DNA from: Vulcanimicrobiota bacterium
GTDB taxonomy: Bacteria; Vulcanimicrobiota; Vulcanimicrobiia; Vulcanimicrobiales; Vulcanimicrobiaceae
Length of the DNA: 5,088 nucleotides
NCBI GenBank assembly: GCA_019245995.1
Contig: JAFAQW010000115.1
Location: 1 to 5,088 of the forward strand
Reading direction: 5' to 3'
A program made the translations under genes and the position numbers. The stretch's first letter is position 1; each line of letters begins with the position of its first letter. The notes under the pieces were generated by a model, which saw only the letters and a program-made list of their open reading frames with translations, was not told where the DNA came from and searched no databases. Shown piece by piece: positions 1 to 5,088 of this stretch.

Positions 1-1
1 A

Positions 2-2485
2 GATTTCTCGACGGTCGACGGGATACGCGTGCGAATCGCCGTGCATTCCGGCACGGCGGAGGCACAAAATGGTGACTACCTTGGCGGGACGCTCAACCGC
101 GTCGCACGCCTCCTCGCGATCGGACATGGTGGCCAAGTCTTGATCTCCAGTGCCGCCGCCGAGCTACTGAAGGAAGCCGCGTCGGGCGGCGTGGCGCTGC
201 GCGATTTGGGCATTCATCGTCTCAAGGACTTGAGCCGCCCCGAACGCATCTTTCAACTGGTCGCGCCCGATCTCGGCGACGAGTTTCCGGCATTGCGCTC
301 GTTGGAGCTTCAGGACAACTTGCCGCAGCAGCTCACATCCTTCGTCGGACGCCATGCCGAAGTCGCGGAGATCAGATCGCTGTTGAAGCGGCATCGGCTC
401 GTCACGCTCCTCGGCGCCGGCGGGGTCGGAAAGACGCGGTGCGCGATCGCCGCGTGCGCCGATCCGCCGGAGCAGTTCGACGACGGCATATGGTTCGTCG
501 AGCTCGCCTCCATTTCCGATTCGTCGCTGATCCCGACGGCGATCGCGAAGGCTTTGCGAATGCGCGACGAGTCCGGCCGCCCGGTGCTCGATGCCCTGCT
601 CGAATACCTCAAAGGGCGTCGGCTGCTGCTGATCGTGGACAACTGCGAACACGTCATCGAGGAAGCGCGCCGCGTCGTCGCGGCGATTTTGCGCGGCGGC
701 TCCTCGGTCAGCGTCCTCGCGACAAGCCGGGAAAACCTCAACGTCGCCGGCGAGCGCGCCGTGCGGCTTCCGCCGTTGACCGAGTCGGACTCGGTCGCGC
801 TGTTCACCGAACGCGCACGGGCGGCGGACTCGCGGTTCGAGCTCAGCGACGGCAACGCGCCGTTCGTTGCAGATATTGCGGCGCGTCTCGACGGCATACC
901 GCTCGCGATCGAGCTAGCGGCGGCGCGCGTCAAAATGCTTTCGCCCCAACAGATCGCGCAGCGGCTCGACGAGCGATTGCGCATCCTAACGGGCGGGGAT
1001 CGTGACGGCTTTTCGCGTCATCGCACGATGCGCGCATTGATCGATTGGAGCCACGAGCTACTCAGCGATCGCGAGCGAACGCTGTTTCGGCGGCTCGCGG
1101 TCTTCGCCGGCGGTTGGACCCTCGCCGGCGCGGCGGCGGTCTGTGGCGACGACGATGCGTGCGACGACTTGGAGACCCTCGATACGCTGTCCTCGCTCGC
1201 CGACAAATCCTTGATCGTCGCGGACCCGGCCGGTGACGACTTTCGCTATCGTATGTTGCATGCGATTCGCGAATACGCGCGCGAGCGTTTGTCGGAAGCC
1301 GGCGAAGCGGAGGCGACCGCGCGGCGGCACGCGCGTTTCTACGCCGATTACCTGCAAGGCTGCGCGTCGCTGATCGACTCGCTCGACGACGCGACGTGGG
1401 CGCAACGCACGAACGCCGAGTTGGATAATATCCGGGCCGTCGTCGAGTGGACGCTGTTTGCCGCTCACGAACCGCAGACCGGTTGTCGCGCGGTGGCGGC
1501 CATCGAATGGCCGCAACGGCTCACGACGCCGCATGAGGCGTTGCGCTGGTTCGAAGCGGCCGCGCGTTCTGCGCCATCCGTGGACGATCGGCTTGCCGTC
1601 GCGCGTATTCTACGACATTGCGCGGTGCTCCAGCGGCTCGTGGGGCGCCCTATCGCGGAATGCGAGCGGACCGCGCGCAGCGCCGTTGAGGCCGCGCTGG
1701 CCGCGACTGATTGCAACGAGCGCGCGCTGGCCTTTGCGACGCTGGGCGCCATGTACCGCGACGGCGCGCGCTTCGACGACGCGGAGCGCGCCTTCGCTCG
1801 AGCGTACGAATCGCCGGAGCGGCTGTCACGCGCGACGACGAACGTGATCTTGCGCATGTGGGCCGTGATGAATTTGCAACGCGGGCAGATCGAGTTGGCG
1901 CGCCGCCGTTTTTCGGAAGTGTCCCGCCTCGAGCGGCCTGGCAGCGAGGCGCATGCGAGCGCTCTCCTTAATTTAGGTGAGCTGAATTTTGCCGCCGGCG
2001 ATCTTGCGGCGGCGCGCGAGGCGGCAATCGCCGCCAAAGAAACGTATGCGCGGCTCGGTTCGGTGTACTTGGTGCTCGTGCTTTCCAACATCGCGGCCTA
2101 CGCGATGGCGGCCGACGACCTTACGGCGGCACGCGCCGCCTTATGGGAGGCGCTTCACCTCCCACAAACGACGCGCTCGCTATGGATGACGACGGTTCTG
2201 GAGCACCACGCCCTCCTTGCCGCACTGCAAGCCGATTTGGAACGTGCGGTGCGGCTTGCAGGCTTCACCAATGCGCGTTCCCGTTCGCGTGGCGACGCAC
2301 GCGAGCACACCGAGCGACGCGGATACGAGCGCCTCGTCCTCATCCTGCAATCGGCGTATTCCTCCGACGACCTCGCGAGCGCGATGGCGGAGGGCGCCGC
2401 GCTGACGGAAGAGCAGGCGCTCGCTATCGCGGCGGCGATACACGAAAAGCAGAGCGACGAAGCGTCGCTAAAGGAGACGCAGTAG
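2..2485 (+). CDS. Class III nucleotide cyclase / NB-ARC ATPase / TPR protein, C-terminal part (5' end outside window)
   Basis: Large STAND-type signalling ATPase, probably cytoplasmic. The frame is open from base 2 (DGIRVRIAVHSGTAE), so the GTG at 29 is an internal codon and the true start lies upstream. Residues below count that codon as 1. Residues 1-80 are the end of a class III adenylate/guanylate cyclase domain; N23 and R27 form the family's N-x-x-x-R pair, and most of the cyclase is missing here. The NB-ARC follows: Walker A GAGGVGKT at 129-136, Walker B LLLIVDN at 199-205, TSR at 232-234, a GLPL-like GIPL at 289-292, then a winged helix around 345-425 with MLH at 409-411 in the MHD position. 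From about 500 the protein is Ala/Arg-rich paired helices resembling TPRs (566-748). It ends with the EGxALTxEQA-type tail common in this family, and no LuxR-type HTH is visible. Known relatives sense ligands through the repeats and switch by ATP/ADP exchange; the ligand here is unknown. It is probably cotranscribed with the next gene. Confidence 0.95.
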   Translation, partial: DFSTVDGIRVRIAVHSGTAEAQNGDYLGGTLNRVARLLAIGHGGQVLISSAAAELLKEAASGGVALRDLGIHRLKDLSRPERIFQLVAPDLGDEFPALRSLELQDNLPQQLTSFVGRHAEVAEIRSLLKRHRLVTLLGAGGVGKTRCAIAACADPPEQFDDGIWFVELASISDSSLIPTAIAKALRMRDESGRPVLDALLEYLKGRRLLLIVDNCEHVIEEARRVVAAILRGGSSVSVLATSRENLNVAGERAVRLPPLTESDSVALFTERARAADSRFELSDGNAPFVADIAARLDGIPLAIELAAARVKMLSPQQIAQRLDERLRILTGGDRDGFSRHRTMRALIDWSHELLSDRERTLFRRLAVFAGGWTLAGAAAVCGDDDACDDLETLDTLSSLADKSLIVADPAGDDFRYRMLHAIREYARERLSEAGEAEATARRHARFYADYLQGCASLIDSLDDATWAQRTNAELDNIRAVVEWTLFAAHEPQTGCRAVAAIEWPQRLTTPHEALRWFEAAARSAPSVDDRLAVARILRHCAVLQRLVGRPIAECERTARSAVEAALAATDCNERALAFATLGAMYRDGARFDDAERAFARAYESPERLSRATTNVILRMWAVMNLQRGQIELARRRFSEVSRLERPGSEAHASALLNLGELNFAAGDLAAAREAAIAAKETYARLGSVYLVLVLSNIAAYAMAADDLTAARAALWEALHLPQTTRSLWMTTVLEHHALLAALQADLERAVRLAGFTNARSRSRGDAREHTERRGYERLVLILQSAYSSDDLASAMAEGAALTEEQALAIAAAIHEKQSDEASLKETQ
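2471..2476 (+). promoter_or_regulatory. Shine-Dalgarno for the 61-residue gene
   Basis: AAGGAG lies inside the last codons of the cyclase/NB-ARC gene, 10 nt before the ATG at 2487. It is the strongest evidence that the small downstream frame is translated. With the upstream TAG at 2483-2485 only 1 nt before the ATG, it suggests translational coupling or reinitiation. Confidence 0.75.
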
Positions 2486-2486
2486 C

Positions 2487-2672
2487 ATGTCCGACGCGAA
2501 GGCAGACGCCACCAATGCACTCGAGGCTCATGCTCGGTCCATCGACGATCTGCATCAGAAGCTCGCGCGATTGCCCGGTTGCGATCAAGACCGGCTCGCC
2601 CGAGCGGTAGACAAATACAAGGACGCGCACCGGGCATTTCACGACGACGCGCTGGGGTGCGTCGGCTTCTGA
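2487..2672 (+). CDS. Small 61-residue helical protein of unknown function, coupled to the cyclase/NB-ARC gene
   Basis: I do not recognise the family. The ATG is 1 nt after the preceding stop, with AAGGAG 10 nt upstream, and the frame ends in TGA. The product is hydrophilic and charged, with no signal peptide or membrane segment, so probably cytoplasmic. It looks like a helical hairpin: helix one about residues 8-29 with an i/i+3/i+4 pattern (L12, I19, L22, L26, L29), a break at P30-G31, and helix two about 34-55 (L37, V41, Y44, A47, F51). It has two Cys (C32, C58) and four His (H15, H23, H48, H52), which could bind metal or form a disulfide, though this is speculation. The operon position suggests it works with, or is regulated with, the upstream signalling ATPase. 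An incidental ORF is possible, but the ribosome site and exact packing argue for a gene. Confidence 0.72.
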   Translation: MSDAKADATNALEAHARSIDDLHQKLARLPGCDQDRLARAVDKYKDAHRAFHDDALGCVGF

Positions 2673-2676
2673 TCGC

Positions 2677-4194
2677 TTAGCCGGCAGCCCGAAGCGTCGT
2701 TTGGATGGCCGTGCCGATGGGCACGCCGAGCCCCGTACAGGCGTTCCACCCGGCGCCGCTGCGGTACACGCCGTTGCCTCCGGACGTGACGTCGCGGAAT
2801 AGCTGCGCCGCATTGCCGTAGAGCAGGGGGGCAAAGAACCCGATCGGCGTGCCGAGCGACGCGTTGAGACGCGCCGCCAACGCCGACCACATCGGTGCAA
2901 CCGCGCTCGTGCCGCCCGCGGCCAAGCTCGTGCTTTCGAACACGATCGGGTATCCCGGCATCGCGTTTCCTGCGACGTCCGGCACGCCGCGCCCGCGCGC
3001 GGCTCCGTACGCATCGGCCGCCGCATCCACGCCGATCTGCCATTGGGGCAACTGGAAGCGCTCGCTGAATCCGCCGCCCGTCTTCTCCCACGCGATCTCG
3101 TCGGTTTCAGCCGTATCGGTCCCGATTTGGGTCCCTCCGCACGCGTGCGCAAATGGGCTCGAGGCGGGGGCGAGCACGTGTGGCGTGCCGTCGTCGTTTT
3201 CGGCACCGTTATCCCCCGATGCGCAAAAGACGCTCACGCCCAACAGAGCCGCGGCGGTAAAAAGTTCGTTCAGGATCGTCAAGGCGGCCGGCGTCCAGAG
3301 GTATTCCGGAAAGCCGAAGCTGATGGATAGTATCGACGCGCGGTTTTCCTCGTCGAAGAGCGCGGTTCGGATCGCGTCGAGCACGCCGCGCTCGTCGTCG
3401 GGCGCCGCGTAGACGACGATGCGCGCGCCGGGCGCCAGCGCCGCAACGATTTGCGTGTCGATCGCGGATTCAACGTCCTTCGCCGTTTCGATGCCGTGCG
3501 TCAACTCCGCATTATCCACGCGTTTGATCGTGGGAAGCGTTACCGGGATGCCGTGAAGCTGAGCCGACTTCGCAAAGTCGTCGGCTTTGAAGGTTCCACG
3601 CAACTGCAAGATCGCGACCGTCTGCCCCGAAGCATCGGAATCGGGGAACGCGTATCGGCTTTGGACGTCCTCGATCGAGAGCGGCGCCGTGTGACCGTGA
3701 AGCGAACCGATCGCGTGCGAGCGCGGCCACTGATGGATTCCAAACACTCCGCGCAATATCGCGGCGATCTCCGGCGGGGCATGGAGAGCGTCCGAACGGT
3801 GCCTGAAGCGTCGGGCGTCGTCGAGCTGATAGATCGCGGCCGTCGCCCCGAACGCCGCAACGCAATTGTCGATCGTCCCGTGCAGAACCACCGAACGCCA
3901 ATGCGTGTCGACGATCTCGAGCCCGAACTTCTTGCAATAGGCCTCCACCTGCGCGACGTCGCCGGCATCGAACGTCGTAGCGTCGCGAAGTTTCGCGCGG
4001 TCAGCATACGCGCGCTTGGACGGGACGGTGGCGCCCAGCGCCGCGGCGCGGGCGGCGTCGAGCTCGCCCCCCGCTTTCGGACGTAGCCACGCCGTAAGCA
4101 GCATGTCACCCGCGCCAAGAGAACCGGCGGGCGACGCTCCGGGCCACGTGCCCCGGTGCGTGTCGGCGATCGGAACCCGGTGCGGCGCGTCCAT
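2677..4194 (-). CDS. S53 family peptidase precursor (sedolisin/kumamolisin-type serine-carboxyl protease)
   Basis: A complete 505-residue endopeptidase precursor of a family usually active at acid pH. Residues about 30-165 are the pro-kumamolisin activation domain. The mature domain should begin near 168, just before the APLSIEDVQSRYAFP segment. The catalytic residues match the S53 pattern: E242 and D246 in ESAID, oxyanion D328 in CASGDNG, and nucleophile S430 in GGTSAVAP. The C-terminal calcium site is recognisable from D468 (FRDVT) to GAGWNACTGLG, with N484 where kumamolisin has Asp. Q197 and F293 occupy the positions of kumamolisin's accessory Glu32 and Trp129 (numbering recalled). The ATG at 4194 has GAAGGA 9 nt upstream, and the segment HRVPIADTHRGTWPGA just after it resembles the N-termini of bacterial homologues. 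The frame stays open upstream to 4692, but only as the antisense of the lipoprotein gene. No signal peptide is visible, so the export route is unclear. The gene converges on the small gene (4 nt between stops) and diverges from the lipoprotein gene. Confidence 0.95.
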   Translation of the reverse strand: MDAPHRVPIADTHRGTWPGASPAGSLGAGDMLLTAWLRPKAGGELDAARAAALGATVPSKRAYADRAKLRDATTFDAGDVAQVEAYCKKFGLEIVDTHWRSVVLHGTIDNCVAAFGATAAIYQLDDARRFRHRSDALHAPPEIAAILRGVFGIHQWPRSHAIGSLHGHTAPLSIEDVQSRYAFPDSDASGQTVAILQLRGTFKADDFAKSAQLHGIPVTLPTIKRVDNAELTHGIETAKDVESAIDTQIVAALAPGARIVVYAAPDDERGVLDAIRTALFDEENRASILSISFGFPEYLWTPAALTILNELFTAAALLGVSVFCASGDNGAENDDGTPHVLAPASSPFAHACGGTQIGTDTAETDEIAWEKTGGGFSERFQLPQWQIGVDAAADAYGAARGRGVPDVAGNAMPGYPIVFESTSLAAGGTSAVAPMWSALAARLNASLGTPIGFFAPLLYGNAAQLFRDVTSGGNGVYRSGAGWNACTGLGVPIGTAIQTTLRAAG

Positions 4195-4197
4195 CCG

Positions 4198-4203
4198 CAG
4201 AAG
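4198..4203 (+). promoter_or_regulatory. Weak Shine-Dalgarno for the lipoprotein gene
   Basis: CAGAAG lies 9 nt before the ATG at 4213. It is a weak match (AGAAG) to the ribosome-binding consensus, but it is the only candidate at this distance and supports 4213 over the GTG at 4156. It abuts the ribosome-binding site of the divergent peptidase gene. Confidence 0.45.
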
Positions 4204-4209
4204 TCCTTC
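4204..4209 (-). promoter_or_regulatory. Shine-Dalgarno for the S53 peptidase
   Basis: The plus strand reads TCCTTC, so the minus strand carries GAAGGA, 9 nt before the peptidase ATG at 4194. This decides the peptidase start. The site sits inside the spacer between the opposing gene's ribosome-binding site and its ATG. Confidence 0.7.
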
Positions 4210-4212
4210 ACC

Positions 4213-5040
4213 ATGAAAGGGCCGCTCGCTCTTGCCGCCGGCGCGGCGCCGTTCGCTTTGCTCGTGGCCTGTGCGGCCGGGACACTCCCCGGTAAGGGCC
4301 CCGGGGCCGTTTCGGCCCTTACGGAGTTCCCCACCGCGGCGGCGCGGCCGCGGGAGTTGCTCTACGTCGCGGGCGGATCGGCCCGTACGCGGCACCCGTA
4401 CATCGAGGTCTTCAACGCTCAAGACACCTCGCCGACGCCGGCCCCGCTGTACACGATCGCTCCGACGGGCGACGGCGCCTATGGTTCGTTTGCCGTGGAC
4501 GCCGCCGGTAATCTGTACGCAATGAACTACTATCAGAACGGCGCCACCCTCTTGGTCTTTCCGTCGGGAAAGACGAAGGCCGCCGTTACGTGCCTGCTGG
4601 ATACGATGCCGAGCAACGTCTATTTGGCCAACAACACGCTGTACGTTTCGACGTACGTCTACACGATCGAGGAGTACTCGCTCCCGATTCATGCGGGCCG
4701 CATCTGCCCAAAGCCGGCGAGGGTGCTCACCGATTCGCGCGCGAAGCTACGAGGCGGGGGGCTGTTCGCGCTCGCGGTAGACCCGAAAGATAACGTCTTC
4801 GACGTTTGGTCCCGCCGGCCGGGCAGCGGTTACGCGATCGACGTGTTCGCGCGGGGCTCGAAGAACCCGCGCCAGTACGTTGAGCTGCCACGGACGTCGG
4901 GGTACGCCATGCTGTCGGACGGCGTGGGCAATCTGATCACGAACGTCGGACACGCGGGAAGAAGCACCAACGCGATCGCCGTCTTCCCGAGCGGCTCGCG
5001 GGACCCGAACGTGTTCGACGTCATCGCGCAAGGTCTGTAG
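4213..5040 (+). CDS. Predicted lipoprotein with SMP-30/NHL-like beta-propeller repeats, apparently ended early by TAG
   Basis: Predicted surface lipoprotein of 275 residues to the TAG at 5038. The ATG at 4213 gives a short signal peptide (MK, then a hydrophobic stretch) with lipobox LVAC at 17-20, so C20 would be lipidated. An alternative GTG at 4156 would add 19 residues and overlap the peptidase gene; it has less support. After a linker, degenerate blades of about 40-55 residues follow, each opening with an I-x-V/E-F/Y strand (IEVF 64, LLVF 113, IEEY 152, IDVF 209, IAVF 255), then a D-x-x-G/D-N-L/V-turn and a strand (VDAAGNLYAM 95, VDPKDNVFDV 189, SDGVGNLITN 235). This is the pattern of NHL/SMP-30-like propellers. 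I see no catalytic or metal motif, so binding or scaffolding is likelier than catalysis, and the ligand is unknown. The fifth blade stops at DVIAQGL, just before its usual turn, and the frame continues beyond the stop, so the gene may be a full-length propeller interrupted by a nonsense change or a sequencing error. Confidence 0.85.
   Translation: MKGPLALAAGAAPFALLVACAAGTLPGKGPGAVSALTEFPTAAARPRELLYVAGGSARTRHPYIEVFNAQDTSPTPAPLYTIAPTGDGAYGSFAVDAAGNLYAMNYYQNGATLLVFPSGKTKAAVTCLLDTMPSNVYLANNTLYVSTYVYTIEEYSLPIHAGRICPKPARVLTDSRAKLRGGGLFALAVDPKDNVFDVWSRRPGSGYAIDVFARGSKNPRQYVELPRTSGYAMLSDGVGNLITNVGHAGRSTNAIAVFPSGSRDPNVFDVIAQGL
4292..4322. repeat. Perfect 9-bp inverted repeat inside the lipoprotein gene
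   Basis: GTAAGGGCC at 4292-4300 and GGCCCTTAC at 4314-4322 are perfect inverted copies separated by 13 nt. A competing 12-bp palindrome (GGCCCCGGGGCC, 4297-4308) overlaps the left arm. It lies about 80 nt into the lipoprotein gene, just after the lipobox Cys codon, and about 100 nt upstream of the divergent peptidase start. No T-tract follows on either strand, so it is not an intrinsic terminator. It could be an mRNA hairpin or a protein-binding operator, or simply follow from the GC-rich sequence. Confidence 0.6.
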
Positions 5041-5088
5041 CTGGGCTTCGCCATCGGCGGCGGCGACACCGAACACTTTGCGTTGCGC
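5041..5088 (+). pseudogene. In-frame coding-like continuation of the lipoprotein propeller after the TAG
   Basis: The 16 codons after the TAG, in the same frame, read LGFAIGGGDTEHFALR with no stop before the window ends. Fourteen of 16 third positions are G or C, as in the upstream gene. The FAI...FALR pattern resembles the strand segment that earlier blades carry at this point (SFAVDAAGN, LFALAVDPKDN). No ATG or GTG start with a ribosome site is present, so a new gene is unlikely to begin here. The simplest reading is the rest of blade five beyond a nonsense codon, but 48 bases is a short sample. Confidence 0.45.

Noticed and set aside
310..984. Long antisense frame opposite the NB-ARC region (with others at 1058-1534 and 1465-2091).
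   Set aside because: Low-complexity Arg/Ser/Ala-rich translation typical of GC-rich antisense frames, lying wholly inside a gene with clear motifs.
2665..2695. GCTTC...GAAGC pairing across the convergent stops as a bidirectional terminator.
   Set aside because: Only 5 bp with a 21-nt loop and no T-runs.
2710..2725. Six-bp hairpin (CGTGCC-GATG-GGCACG) just past the convergent stops as a terminator.
   Set aside because: Short stem, no T-tract on either strand, and it lies within conserved PIGT codons of the peptidase.
3451..4086. Plus-strand 211-codon frame opposite the S53 peptidase.
   Set aside because: Arg-rich shadow translation; the minus strand carries catalytic and prodomain motifs throughout.
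4156..4212. GTG at 4156 as the start of the lipoprotein.
   Set aside because: It would overlap the first 13 codons of the peptidase and put a long Arg-rich stretch before the signal peptide. The ATG at 4213 gives a compact lipoprotein leader with a ribosome-like site.
4000..4400. Sigma-70-type promoters for the divergent pair.
   Set aside because: I found no convincing -35/-10 pair with 16-18 nt spacing on either strand; the GC-rich sequence gives only weak partial matches.
4195..4692. The peptidase frame stays open 166 codons upstream of the chosen ATG, suggesting a 671-residue protein.
   Set aside because: This stretch is the exact codon-for-codon antisense of the lipoprotein gene, where stops are rare because TTA, CTA and TCA codons are rare in GC-rich genes. 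The Arg/Val-rich translation resembles no S53 N-terminus, and the ATG at 4194 has its own ribosome site.

Overview
This is a gene-dense, GC-rich (roughly 63-65% by eye) bacterial window with four protein genes and almost no intergenic DNA. I see no RNA genes, mobile elements, CRISPR arrays or origins. The combination of a cyclase/NB-ARC/TPR signalling protein, an S53 (sedolisin/kumamolisin) acid peptidase and a surface lipoprotein with an SMP-30/NHL-like beta-propeller suits an environmental, possibly acid-tolerant soil or peat bacterium. Candidatus Eremiobacterota/Vulcanimicrobiota, Acidobacteria or a similar high-GC lineage are possible, but this is a low-confidence impression from gene style.

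Layout: (i) 2-2485 (+), the C-terminal 827 codons of a large STAND-type protein: the tail of a class III adenylate/guanylate cyclase domain, an NB-ARC ATPase, a winged helix and TPR-like helices. It is cut by the left edge. (ii) 2487-2672 (+), a 61-residue helical protein that begins 1 nt after the stop of the first gene and has its own Shine-Dalgarno, so the two are probably one operon. (iii) 2677-4194 (-), a complete S53 serine-carboxyl peptidase precursor, convergent with (ii), with stops 4 nt apart. (iv) 4213-5040 (+), a predicted lipoprotein propeller, divergent from (iii), with only 18 nt between the two start codons. The reading frame of (iv) continues in coding-like style past its TAG to the right edge.

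How they may work together: the first two genes look like an intracellular nucleotide-signalling/STAND unit with a small partner. The last two look like a divergent pair of a peptidase and a cell-surface protein. Nothing in the sequence ties the two pairs to one pathway. The spacing means any promoter for (iii) or (iv) must lie inside the other gene, and transcripts of (ii)/(iii) and (iii)/(iv) should overlap in antisense.

Most worth a second look: the in-frame stop that appears to cut the propeller in mid-blade, the mirror-symmetric start region of the divergent pair, the substituted accessory active-site and calcium-site positions of the S53 peptidase, and the small protein coupled to the cyclase-STAND gene. 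I did not find anything I can call a new biological system with confidence.
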